Source: G963691835 sp963691835
Lineage (GTDB): Bacteria; Pseudomonadota; Alphaproteobacteria; Thalassobaculales; Thalassobaculaceae
Assembly: GCA_963691835.1 (NCBI GenBank)
Contig: OY829383.1
Coordinates: 4,712,001 to 4,776,000 of the forward strand
Reading direction: 5' to 3'
Length of the DNA stretch: 64,000 bases
Both the position numbers and the translations under genes were made by a program. The notes below the pieces were generated by a model that saw nothing but the letters and a program-made list of their open reading frames with translations, was not told the origin of the DNA and did not search any database. Positions 1 to 7,702 of this stretch are shown here, one piece after another. Each line of letters opens with the position of its first letter. The stretch's first letter is position 1.

Positions 1-1270
1 CCTCATCCCCCTTTGCCACCAGGCCGCGGGCCACCTCGCTCGGGATATACCGCTCCATGGAGCGGAGCCCGGATTTCATCCGCTCCACGGACTGACCCAG
101 GACCGTGATTTCCCGAACGATGGATTGCGGCGGTTCACGCTCGGTGAATTCCATGAGGCCAATGTGCTCGATGTCGCCTGTGATCCCGACAATGGGCCGT
201 GCGATCCGGTTTGCGATCCAAAGACTGACCGCCGCGACGATCAGCACCAAGACAAGGGCGATCCCGGCGATCCACGCAATCCGCTCTTCCGCCAAATGGA
301 GGAAGTCATCCTCGGGCGCGATCACGGCAATGTTCCAGTTCAGCCCGCCGTGAAAGCTCAGGTCATAGAAACCGGTGTAGTAGGTATCGTCCCCTTTGAT
401 GACCCGGTTATCCATGAACGCACCGACGCGGAGCTTCCCGAGGCCGTGGGTCAGACCGGGAATGGAGGCGTTGATCACCGCCTGGGCATCCACCGTGGCA
501 ATGTCGTCGCCGATCGGTCCAAGCAGGACCTCACCCCGGTCATCGATGATGAAAACCCGGCCGCCGGACCCGAGTTGCACATTCGTCAGCCAGCGCTCGA
601 TATCATCCAGTGGAATATCGATGTGAAAGACGCCGACCGGCCCTTCTGCCTCATCCGGAATAAAGGGCACGAAAGCGGAAATCCCAGTGACGCCGGACTC
701 AATCTGCCGGGGCCGGGTCCAGGCCAGCGACTGGGTCCTCAGGCCCCGTTTGAACCAGTCCGTCTTCTCGTATTCCGTATCGATCGCCTGAGGGGGCTCG
801 AACGATTTGTCCACGGAACCTTCCGAGACGACATCCTCTTCCATCACCTCTTCACCGAAGGCGTTCGGAAACGCTTCATCAACCTCGACAAGGCCTTTCG
901 GGAGGCGGCGGGCCCGGGCGTAGAGGTTGATCCGGTGATCGCCATATCCGATCACCGCGCCGGGTTCGAGGAGCAACGCCATGGCGGTTAACTGCTCCTT
1001 CAGCCGAAGCTTGATATCCAAGCCATCGCTGACCGATGCCAACAGCCGCTCTTGGTGAAACGCGTCCGGAATGCGCTGCAACTCGGATTCGACAGCCGAT
1101 GCCACACCAATGGAAATCGTCTTGAAGTGATCCTTGCCAAGGTCGTTCAGGACAACATGCGTCTCTTCAAGCGCAACGGACGCAACCGCCGCCATTGCAA
1201 GGGCGGTGGACCCGGCCAACAGCCCCAGCAACGTGGTTCGAAGACCGATGTGACGGGGTGGGAACGACAC
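1..1270 (-). CDS. Adenylate/guanylate cyclase, class III, N-terminal sensor part (3' end outside window)
   Basis: About 423 residues are visible before the frame runs off the left edge. They show a short cytoplasmic start, a membrane helix at about residues 8-28, a large extracytoplasmic region of about 260 residues resembling a dCache sensor, a second membrane helix near 295-315 and a HAMP linker. The last visible residues (SMERYIPSEVARGL, then KGDE) resemble the linker that in this family precedes the catalytic cyclase domain. The cyclase domain itself lies outside, so the enzymatic call rests on that linker and the architecture. A GTG at 1268-1270 is the only plausible start: an in-frame TGA lies about 50 bases upstream and no earlier start is available. 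An insertion sequence ends 55 bp upstream, so the native promoter is probably displaced. An alternative with the same front end would be another HAMP-linked signalling protein. Confidence 0.7.
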   Translation of the reverse strand, partial: MSFPPRHIGLRTTLLGLLAGSTALAMAAVASVALEETHVVLNDLGKDHFKTISIGVASAVESELQRIPDAFHQERLLASVSDGLDIKLRLKEQLTAMALLLEPGAVIGYGDHRINLYARARRLPKGLVEVDEAFPNAFGEEVMEEDVVSEGSVDKSFEPPQAIDTEYEKTDWFKRGLRTQSLAWTRPRQIESGVTGISAFVPFIPDEAEGPVGVFHIDIPLDDIERWLTNVQLGSGGRVFIIDDRGEVLLGPIGDDIATVDAQAVINASIPGLTHGLGKLRVGAFMDNRVIKGDDTYYTGFYDLSFHGGLNWNIAVIAPEDDFLHLAEERIAWIAGIALVLVLIVAAVSLWIANRIARPIVGITGDIEHIGLMEFTEREPPQSIVREITVLGQSVERMKSGLRSMERYIPSEVARGLVAKGDE

Positions 1271-1325
1271 GCTGAGACCTACCGGAACAGTCTTGAGAGT
1301 ACGACAACAGCATACTCATCTCTAA

Positions 1326-1342
1326 GAGCCCGTCCACAAAGT
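1326..1342 (+). repeat. Left terminal inverted repeat of the IS element
   Basis: GAGCCCGTCCACAAAGT, preceded by TAA. It pairs with the right repeat at 2242-2258 with two mismatches. Confidence 0.9.
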
Positions 1343-1405
1343 CATTGAATCGTTGGAATCGTTTGTGATTCACTATCTTGTAGCGATTGATGAGGGAGCT
1401 ACCAG

Positions 1406-2241
1406 ATGTGGACGAAAGAAAACCGTGCCCGTTATGAGCGCCGGGGCCTTCGGTACCCGAGTGATCTGACGGACGAAGAGTGGTCGGTTCTGGCGCCGTT
1501 GATCCCGCCGGCCCGGCATGGCGGCCGCAAGCGGTCGGTTGACGTTCGCGCGGTGATCAATGGCTTGCTCTATGTTCTGGAGACCGGCTGCCCGTGGCGC
1601 CATTTGCCGAAGGACTTTCCGCCGAAGAGCACGGTGCATGGGTATTTCGATCTGTGGGCCTGGGACGGCACGCTCGAGCGGATGCACGATACGCTCTATG
1701 TGGCGTTGCGCGAGGCGGAAGGCCGAGAGGGGCAACCGAGCGCCGCGATTATCGACAGCCAAAGCGCCAAATCGGCGCAAAAAGGGGGGCGTCGCTTGAC
1801 CCGATCGGCTATGACGCGGGCAAGAAGACGCGCGGCGTGAAGCGCCACATCCTCACTGACCATGGCGGACTGCTGCTCACGGCGGTGGTGCATCCAGCCG
1901 ACATTCAGGACCGCGACGGCGCGGCCTTGGTTTTGAGCAAGCGGGTGCGGCGACGGTTTCCATTCATCGAGGTGGTCTTCGCCGATGCCGGCTACCAGGG
2001 GCCGAAAGCCGCCAAGGCGGTGGCCAAGACCGGGCCCTGGCGGCTGGAAATCATCAAGCGGAGCGACGGCGCCAAGGGCTTCATGGTGCAGGCCAAGCGC
2101 TGGATCGTCGAACGCACGCTGGCCTGGATCTCGCGCAACCGAAGGCTCGCCCGAGACTTCGAGGCGCGGGCGCGAACCGCCACCGCCTTCATCTACCTCG
2201 CCATGATCAAGATCATGGTACGCCGCTTGAAACAAACATGA
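1406..2241 (+). CDS. IS5-family DDE transposase, two overlapping frames joined by a -1 frameshift
   Basis: The first frame (1406-1840) encodes the N-terminal part with DLTDEEWSVLAPLIPP and ends its homology at IIDSQSAKSAQKGG. The second frame (open from 1594, stop at 2241) continues with LDPIGYDAGKKTRGVKRH, the second catalytic Asp in VVFADAGYQGPK and the C-terminal VERTLAWISRNRRLARDFE with the catalytic Glu. The frames meet at an A5G6 run (1779-1789). A one-base backward slip there gives a product of about 278 residues whose spacing across the junction matches single-frame relatives exactly. This fits programmed frameshifting or transcriptional slippage rather than decay, as no other lesion is visible. 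The ATG follows a GGGAG-containing stretch. Confidence 0.88.
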
Positions 2242-2258
2242 ACTTTATGGACGGACTC
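2242..2258 (-). repeat. Right terminal inverted repeat of the IS element
   Basis: Read on the minus strand this is GAGTCCGTCCATAAAGT, followed outside the element by the same TAA as at the left border. Its inner edge begins one base after the transposase stop codon. Confidence 0.9.
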
Positions 2259-2292
2259 TAAGCTGGCCCGTCTTCAAGTACCGCGGGTCGCG

Positions 2293-3795
2293 TCATGTCA
2301 GATAGCGCGCCTCCAACGACGCAATGAACGCCGCCTCGGAGAGCGAGGAACCCGTCGCACTGACCAGAATGTCGTCGGTCGACCGTGATGAGCCATGCTT
2401 GTGCACATTCTCAATCAACCACGCCAGCAGGGCTGAGAAGTCGCCCTTGGAGAGTTGCTCGTGGAGCCCGGGCAGCGCAGCGCTCGCCGCCGCGAAGAGT
2501 TGGGCGGCCGCCAAGGCCCCGAGCGTATAGGTGGGGAAATATCCGATCGAACCGGCGTACCAGTGAATATCCTGAAGGCATCCTTGGCGATCATCCGGCG
2601 GGGTTACGCCCAGCAGAGCGTGCAGCCCATCCCGCCAAGCGCCTGGAAGGTCGGACACGGCCAGATCGCCGGACAGCATTGCCCGCTCCAGATCGAAGCG
2701 AAGCATCACATGCAGCGGATATGTGACCGGGTCCGCATCGACCCGGATCAAGCCTCTGGAGACACGGATCGAATGGGCCCGCAGCGTCTCCGGTGACCAG
2801 GCATCATCGCCGGGGTCGCCGCCAAACACCTCCCGCGCCAGCGGGGCGAGAAAGGTGAAGAAGGCGGGTGTCCGGCATGCCTGCATCTCCATCAGAAGCG
2901 ACTGACTCTCATGGAGGACCATGCCCCGGGAATCGCCGACGGGCTGTCCGCGCCACTCCACCGGCAGCCCCCGCTCGTAGAGACCGTGGCCCGTCTCGTG
3001 GATCACGCCGAGCAGACTGCTCGCAAAGCTGTCGTCCTCGTACCGGGTCGTCAGCCTGACATCATCCGGAACACCCCCCGTGAAAGGATGTGCGGAAACG
3101 TCCAGGCGCCCATGCTGGAAGTCGAACCCCATGGCCGACATGACCCGTATGCCCAGCGTTTTCTGCGCGTCAATTGGGAAGGGCCCCTTGGGCAGCGGCT
3201 TTGGCGGGCCGTCCCGGTCCTGCCGGTCCAGCACCTTATCAAGGAGGCCCGGCAAGACCGACCGGAGACGAGAGAAGATCTCCTCAATATCAGCCGACCG
3301 TCCGTCGGGCTCATACTCATCCAAAAGCGCGTCATAGGGCGAGCGGCCCAATGCCTCGGACTTTGCGGCGGCGGCCTCCCGGATCAGGCCGACGACCTTG
3401 TCCAGCGCCGGCGCTACGGCCCGGAAGTCGTCTTGCTGCCGGGCCTCGACCCAAGCATGCTCACACGATGACGTCTCACGGGCGAGCGCATCGACAAGAT
3501 CGCTGCTCAACGCGGTCGCGTGCGTATGGCGCCGACGCATCTCGGCCAGATTGGCTCTCTGCCATCCTTCCAGGCCATCGGCCTGTTCCGCTCCTGCAAG
3601 AAGGTCGGCGGTCTCCGTCGCCGTCACCATCTCGTGCCGCACGACGTCCAGGGCGGCGATCTGCTCCGCACGGGCCTCAGCGCCGCCGCCGGGCATCATC
3701 GCCTGCCGGTCCCATGAGAGGACCCCGGCAGCACCGCCCAGTGCGTCGAGGCGTCGAAAGCGTTCTTCCAACCGGCGATATGCATCGAGTGACAT
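2293..3795 (-). CDS. Carboxypeptidase Taq, M32 family metallopeptidase
   Basis: This is a 500-residue cytoplasmic zinc/cobalt carboxypeptidase that removes C-terminal residues from peptides. The zinc motif HETGH is at residues 266-270, preceded by the family segment DDVRLTTRY (about 245-252). The length matches the family (about 500). The frame is open further upstream, but that stretch is the antisense of the SURF1 gene; ATG at 3793-3795 begins the recognisable N-terminus MSLDAYRRLEERF. The start lies one base after the SURF1 stop, so the gene probably reads through from the cytochrome oxidase cluster. Its link to respiration is positional only. Confidence 0.93.
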   Translation of the reverse strand: MSLDAYRRLEERFRRLDALGGAAGVLSWDRQAMMPGGGAEARAEQIAALDVVRHEMVTATETADLLAGAEQADGLEGWQRANLAEMRRRHTHATALSSDLVDALARETSSCEHAWVEARQQDDFRAVAPALDKVVGLIREAAAAKSEALGRSPYDALLDEYEPDGRSADIEEIFSRLRSVLPGLLDKVLDRQDRDGPPKPLPKGPFPIDAQKTLGIRVMSAMGFDFQHGRLDVSAHPFTGGVPDDVRLTTRYEDDSFASSLLGVIHETGHGLYERGLPVEWRGQPVGDSRGMVLHESQSLLMEMQACRTPAFFTFLAPLAREVFGGDPGDDAWSPETLRAHSIRVSRGLIRVDADPVTYPLHVMLRFDLERAMLSGDLAVSDLPGAWRDGLHALLGVTPPDDRQGCLQDIHWYAGSIGYFPTYTLGALAAAQLFAAASAALPGLHEQLSKGDFSALLAWLIENVHKHGSSRSTDDILVSATGSSLSEAAFIASLEARYLT

Positions 3796-3796
3796 G

Positions 3797-4528
3797 CTAC
3801 TGCGCCTCCTCACGCGCTTGGGAGCGATGATAGAGAACAAAGATGACCGCCAGAGTGATGGCCAACAGGAACCAGGTGATCGCGTACTGAAGATGCTCGT
3901 TCCGGACCGTGACTTTGGTTGTCGCGCCAATCGGTAACGCGCGGGGACCGTCTGGACGAAGGGCATCCACGTAGTAATTGGCTGAGATATCGAGACCCCG
4001 GGCCGTGGCCATCTCCGAGATGTTGATCGACATCCAGATCTCGTTCCCAGGCTCATTGTCGGGCACGAAATACCCTTTAAGCCGATCCTGACGAATGATG
4101 CCGACCACCTCGACGGGACCCTCAGTCAACGTCTCCGGCCGCTTCACAGGCTCCCGCAGGTCCGACGGGACCCAGCCCCGGTTCACGAGAATGATCCGGT
4201 CGTCGGCCGCAAGGCGGAAGGGGGTCAGAACATGAAACCCGGCCGTCCCGTCAAAGGGCTGCCCGGTCCTTTGAAGTTCCTTGTCGTGTAGGAACGTCCC
4301 TGCAAGCAGAACACGCCGGAAACGCCATTCTCCGAAATCGTCGACAGACAAAGGAGGGGCCACAGCATCCGCGTTCGCCCGGGTCTCGAACGTTTCGATC
4401 AGCTCTGTCTTCCAGGCAAGCCTCTGAAGCTGCCAGACCCCAAGCGAGATCATGATCAGCACCGCCGGAATGGTGAACAGGGTCGGCCAAAGCTGAAGAC
4501 GCATGCCAAACACGGTCGTGTCTCTCAC
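3797..4528 (-). CDS. SURF1 family cytochrome oxidase assembly protein
   Basis: A 243-residue inner-membrane protein that assists heme a insertion and assembly of aa3-type cytochrome c oxidase. It has the SURF1 layout: an N-terminal helix (TLFTIPAVLIMISLGVWQLQRL), a soluble loop carrying the conserved LVNRGWVP block, and a C-terminal helix (YAITWFLLAITLAVIFVLYH). The listed start is GTG at 4526-4528. ATG at 4502-4504 (MRLQLWPTLF) is an equally good or better match to family N-termini; neither has a strong ribosome-binding site. It sits downstream of ctaE and DUF983, as in many alphaproteobacterial cta clusters. Confidence 0.92.
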   Translation of the reverse strand: MRDTTVFGMRLQLWPTLFTIPAVLIMISLGVWQLQRLAWKTELIETFETRANADAVAPPLSVDDFGEWRFRRVLLAGTFLHDKELQRTGQPFDGTAGFHVLTPFRLAADDRIILVNRGWVPSDLREPVKRPETLTEGPVEVVGIIRQDRLKGYFVPDNEPGNEIWMSINISEMATARGLDISANYYVDALRPDGPRALPIGATTKVTVRNEHLQYAITWFLLAITLAVIFVLYHRSQAREEAQ

Positions 4529-4630
4529 CGGCCCGGAAACTGCCGCCCGACGGACCGGTCACGTCGCAGCGGTGACCGCGCGGAGGCGCGGGTTCAAAGC
4601 GCTCGGCAGACCCAGTTCATGGCCCCGGTT

Positions 4631-4993
4631 CTATTCGCCGAGAGACAAGTGCTTGAACTGAAGGCCGACGAGCGCGCCCTTATACACTCTCAAAAGAAAA
4701 ATACTGCCCCCGATCGTCACCACGCCCCAAAGCAAAGCCTGAACCCAGACCGGCGGACCGAACACGGTCTCGACGAAGATCGCCAAGGGCACCAAAAGCG
4801 CGCCCAGTGTGAAGATCACGAACACCGCCGGCCCGTCGCCCGTGTCGTGCTCCCGCAAGTCGAGACCGCAGGATGTGCAGGTGTCGGAGACCGTTAGCAC
4901 ACCAGAATAAAGGGCGCCGCGGCCACAGGCCGGACAGCGCCCCCTCATCGCGGACATCACAGGAGAGGAGCCTTTCGGTGCCCCGGTGGACAT
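4631..4993 (-). CDS. DUF983 family small membrane protein
   Basis: 120 residues. The N-terminus has two CxxC pairs (CPACGRG, CTSCGLDL), which suggest a small metal-binding knuckle, followed by two membrane helices (AVFVIFTLGALLVPLAIFV and VQALLWGVVTIGGSIFLL). DUF983 proteins are commonly found in cta clusters of alphaproteobacteria, but their biochemical role is not established. The open frame extends upstream into ctaE; ATG at 4991-4993 is chosen because GAGAGGGG lies directly upstream of it and the zinc-ribbon N-terminus follows. Confidence 0.85.
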   Translation of the reverse strand: MSTGAPKGSSPVMSAMRGRCPACGRGALYSGVLTVSDTCTSCGLDLREHDTGDGPAVFVIFTLGALLVPLAIFVETVFGPPVWVQALLWGVVTIGGSIFLLRVYKGALVGLQFKHLSLGE

Positions 4994-5036
4994 TCGGTCC
5001 CCTCTCCCGCTGTTTCGAGCTAATGCCCCCTGCGGA

Positions 5037-5828
5037 TCAGCCGCCCCACCAGTAGATGCAGACAAAGAGGAACAGCCAGACCACGTCAACGAAGTGCCAA
5101 TACCAGGCCGCCGCTTCGAAGCCGAAATGGCGTTCCGGCGTCAGATGACCGGCGCGGGCGCGGAACCAGCAAACCGTCAGGAAGATGGTGCCGACAATCA
5201 CGTGGAAGCCATGAAAGCCCGTCGCCAGGTAGAAGGTGGAGGAGTAGATGCCATCCGTGAAACCGAACGCGGCATGACCGTACTCATAAGCCTGAAGGGC
5301 GGTGAAGATCACCCCGAGCATAATGGTCAGGCCGAGGCCCAGAATCAGGTCTTTCCGATTGTTCTCAATCAGAGCCGCGTGCGCCCAAGTAACGGTCGTG
5401 CCGGAAAGCAGCAGGACCAGGGTGTTCATCAGCGGCAGGTCGAACGGATTGAACGTCTCTACGCCCTCTGGCGGCCAGACACCCCCGCGCGGGTAAAGCG
5501 CGAAGTCGAAGAAGGCCCAGAAGAAGGCGACGAAGAACATCACCTCCGAGGCGATGAACAGGATCATGCCGTACCGCATGGCGATCTGCACAACGGGGGT
5601 ATGGTGCCCCTGCCATACGGCTTCGCGGACCAGGTCCCGCCACCAGTAAAACATGGTTGCCAGCACGAGGATGAGACCGGCGATCATCACCATGTCCCCC
5701 ATCGGCTTGTCATGCATGAACATCACAGCCCCGATGGCGAGCACAAAGCCCGACGCGGCGCCCATCGCCGGCCACGGGCTGGGCTCGACCAGATGGAATT
5801 GATGCTGTTGCTCGTGTCCGCTGCTCAT
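5037..5828 (-). CDS. ctaE: Cytochrome c oxidase subunit III
   Basis: 263 residues with seven predicted membrane helices, as expected for subunit III of aa3-type oxidase. Recognisable blocks are HQFHLVEPSPWPAMGA at the N-terminus, VMFFVAFFWAFF in the middle, ATGFHGFHVIVGTIFL (helix with conserved His) and the C-terminal WYWHFVDVVWLFLFVCIYWW. The protein stabilises the catalytic core and supports proton uptake. It follows ctaG by 85 bp and precedes DUF983 and SURF1 on the same strand. Confidence 0.97.
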   Translation of the reverse strand: MSSGHEQQHQFHLVEPSPWPAMGAASGFVLAIGAVMFMHDKPMGDMVMIAGLILVLATMFYWWRDLVREAVWQGHHTPVVQIAMRYGMILFIASEVMFFVAFFWAFFDFALYPRGGVWPPEGVETFNPFDLPLMNTLVLLLSGTTVTWAHAALIENNRKDLILGLGLTIMLGVIFTALQAYEYGHAAFGFTDGIYSSTFYLATGFHGFHVIVGTIFLTVCWFRARAGHLTPERHFGFEAAAWYWHFVDVVWLFLFVCIYWWGG

Positions 5829-5913
5829 TATCCAGGTTCCCCCAGTCTTTCGCGATCCTGTCTAAGCGATCTCTCGCATGGCCGGATTGGAAACGGTCCC
5901 TAGTTCCATCGAC

Positions 5914-6543
5914 CTAGTTATTGGCCTTCCCGGTGTCGGTCTCTTCCGATACCGCACTCACCTGCCGCTCCGCCAGAGCCGATTGATCCGGCGAGCGGTA
6001 GAACGTGTAGGACAGCGTGATGGTGGTCACGTCGTCCATCTTCGCATCTGTCATGATGTCCGGGTCGATGAAGAAACTGACCGGCATCTCAACGCTTTCA
6101 CCCGGCGCGAGGACCTGCTCCGTGAAACAGAAGCATTCCACCTTGGCGAAATGGAGCCCCGCCTTCTCCGGCGTCACATTGAACCCGGCCGTGCCGACGA
6201 TTGGCGCATCCTCGTCATTGCGGGCGGTATAGAAGGCCAACGCCGGCTCACCGACACGGACCTTCATCGTCCGCTCCACCGGCTTGAAGGACCACCCCAG
6301 ATCGGGCGCCGTCGCCGCGTCAAACCGGATCGTCATGATCCTCTCACGGGTCGCCGCGGCAACATCCGTCGGGGCGGCCTCGGCCACCTGAGGGGTGCCG
6401 CCAAAACCGGTAACCCGGCAGAAGAGGTCGTAGAGCGGGACCGACGCGTAGGACAACCCGACCATCGCAACGACCACAGCGGCAACCGCGCCGGCGGTCC
6501 TGCGGTTCTGAAACTTGAGCGGGCTCTTATCCTGATCGGCCAT
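5914..6543 (-). CDS. ctaG: Cytochrome c oxidase assembly protein CtaG (Cox11 type)
   Basis: 209 residues: one N-terminal membrane helix (about 17-36), then a periplasmic immunoglobulin-like domain. The copper-binding CFCF motif is at residues 137-140 (VECFCFTEQ), and the juxtamembrane cysteine FCRVTG is at residue 42. Cox11-type CtaG delivers copper to the CuB site of subunit I. It begins 3 bp after the small membrane protein and is part of the cta operon. Confidence 0.96.
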   Translation of the reverse strand: MADQDKSPLKFQNRRTAGAVAAVVVAMVGLSYASVPLYDLFCRVTGFGGTPQVAEAAPTDVAAATRERIMTIRFDAATAPDLGWSFKPVERTMKVRVGEPALAFYTARNDEDAPIVGTAGFNVTPEKAGLHFAKVECFCFTEQVLAPGESVEMPVSFFIDPDIMTDAKMDDVTTITLSYTFYRSPDQSALAERQVSAVSEETDTGKANN

Positions 6544-6546
6544 GAC

Positions 6547-6687
6547 CTAGAGCATCCGAGCGATGGTGATCACATAGAACAATACACAGCACGCCACGAT
6601 GGCAGCCAAAATCGCCAAATTCCGGCCACGGCGCTGCTTATAGAACGTATCCCGGTCGAGCGACGGGTCGTCGGACTTGCTGTCCAT
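6547..6687 (-). CDS. Small single-helix membrane protein in the cta operon (CoxF-like)
   Basis: 46 residues: a charged N-terminus (MDSKSDDPSLDRDTFYKQRR) and one membrane helix (LAILAAIVACCVLFYVITIA). The ATG overlaps the ctaB stop as TAATG, and ctaG begins 3 bp after its stop, so it is translationally embedded in the operon. Short single-helix proteins at this exact position between ctaB and ctaG are known in alphaproteobacteria (often annotated as CoxF or hypothetical). The function is not established; a role in oxidase assembly is inferred from context. Confidence 0.75.
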   Translation of the reverse strand: MDSKSDDPSLDRDTFYKQRRGRNLAILAAIVACCVLFYVITIARML

Positions 6688-7628
6688 TACAGCCCCCATC
6701 CCGCAATCCTCAGGTAGTGATCCGCCGCCACGGCGCCGAACAGCGCGAAGAGGTAGAGGATCGAATAGGCGAAGAGACGCTGGCACCGCCTGGCACTGGC
6801 CCGCCGCCGGACGTCCACCGCCATCCAAAGAAAGATCGCGCCGAGGGGGATCGCCGAGAGGCCGTAAACAAGGCCCGCGAACCCGAGGACCCAGGGCAAC
6901 AGAGAGACCGCCCCCAACCCGGCGGTGTAGAGGACGATTTGCCGCTGGGTTTCGGCCGTCCCCGACACGACCGGGAGCATGGGCACACCGGCCCGGCGAT
7001 AATCCTCGTCCCGGTAGAGCGCCAACGCCCAGAAATGCGGCGGCGTCCACAGGAAGATGATCGCAAAAAGGACCAGCGGATAGAGATCGATGCTGCCAGT
7101 GACGGCTGCCCAGCCAATGACCGGCGGGAACGCGCCCGCCGCACCGCCAATCACGATGTTCTGGGCGGTCCGGCGCTTGAGCCACATGGTGTAGACGAAG
7201 ACGTAAAAGGCAATCGACCCCGCCAGCGTCGCTGCCGCGACCCAATTGAGGGCCAGCCCCATGACCAAAACGGAAAAACCGGAGAGGATGACGCCGAAAC
7301 CAAGCGCTTCATCCGCGGACACACTGCCGGACGGAATGGGCCGTCGGCGCGTACGCTGCATGATCGCGTCGATATCGCGGTCGAACCACATGTTGATGGA
7401 CGCGGCCGCCCCGGCCCCCGCCGCGATGGCAAACACGGCGATGGCGGCCAGCAGCGGATTGATGGTGCCGGGCGCCACGAGCAACCCGACAAACCCGCTG
7501 TAGACCACAAGGGTCATCACGCGCGGCTTCAGCAGGGTGGCATAGGCCCGGAAAACCTCAGACGCCGAACCGGCGGCAGAGGCCGCCGGCTGTCCGATCG
7601 GGTCAATGGAAAGCGATTGGTCTGTCAA
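6687..7628 (-). CDS. ctaB: Protoheme IX farnesyltransferase
   Basis: 313 residues, polytopic UbiA-superfamily membrane prenyltransferase that converts protoheme IX to heme O, the precursor of heme A for aa3 oxidase. The polyprenyl-diphosphate site NMWFDRDIDAIMQRT is at about residues 79-93, followed by RRRPIPSG. About eight to nine membrane helices are evident. It lies downstream of ctaD, separated by a stable hairpin, and its stop overlaps the start of the small membrane protein. Confidence 0.97.
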   Translation of the reverse strand: MTDQSLSIDPIGQPAASAAGSASEVFRAYATLLKPRVMTLVVYSGFVGLLVAPGTINPLLAAIAVFAIAAGAGAAASINMWFDRDIDAIMQRTRRRPIPSGSVSADEALGFGVILSGFSVLVMGLALNWVAAATLAGSIAFYVFVYTMWLKRRTAQNIVIGGAAGAFPPVIGWAAVTGSIDLYPLVLFAIIFLWTPPHFWALALYRDEDYRRAGVPMLPVVSGTAETQRQIVLYTAGLGAVSLLPWVLGFAGLVYGLSAIPLGAIFLWMAVDVRRRASARRCQRLFAYSILYLFALFGAVAADHYLRIAGWGL

Positions 7629-7659
7629 CGGGTCTCTCGATGTTTAGCGCAGTCAAACA

Positions 7660-7692
7660 CGGCCGCGCCGAGGACGTTCCCCGGCGCGGCCG
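7660..7692 (-). terminator. GC-rich hairpin between ctaD and ctaB
   Basis: Eleven-base perfect stem (CGGCCGCGCCG at 7660-7670 pairing with 7682-7692) and an 11-base loop. On the minus strand it is followed by TGTTTGACT, a poor T-tract. It could be a partial terminator lowering expression of the assembly genes relative to the structural subunits, or an mRNA-stabilising hairpin at the 3' end of the ctaCD message. Confidence 0.6.
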
Positions 7693-7702
7693 CCGCCTGG
7701 CG

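Larger units (their letters stand above)
1326..2258 (+). mobile_element. IS5-family insertion sequence, IS427-like group, apparently intact
   Basis: The 933-bp element is bounded by 17-bp imperfect terminal inverted repeats that match at 15 of 17 positions (GAGCCCGTCCACAAAGT on the left; GAGTCCGTCCATAAAGT as the complement of the right end). It is flanked on both sides by the trinucleotide TAA (1323-1325 and 2259-2261), consistent with a short target duplication. It carries one transposase gene split over two frames. Both ends and all three catalytic regions are present, so it may still be mobile. It lies between the cyclase start (1270) and the end of the M32 carboxypeptidase gene (2293). 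Group assignment is by recognition of the transposase sequence. Confidence 0.92.

Noticed and set aside
1406..2241. Reading the IS transposase as a frameshifted pseudogene
   Set aside because: The only break is at an A5G6 slippery run and a -1 slip restores exact family spacing; ends and target duplication are intact.
4529..4630. Inverted repeat CGGTCAC...GTGACCG (about 4556-4578) as a terminator between DUF983 and SURF1
   Set aside because: Only seven base pairs and no T-tract on the minus strand; not reported as a terminator.
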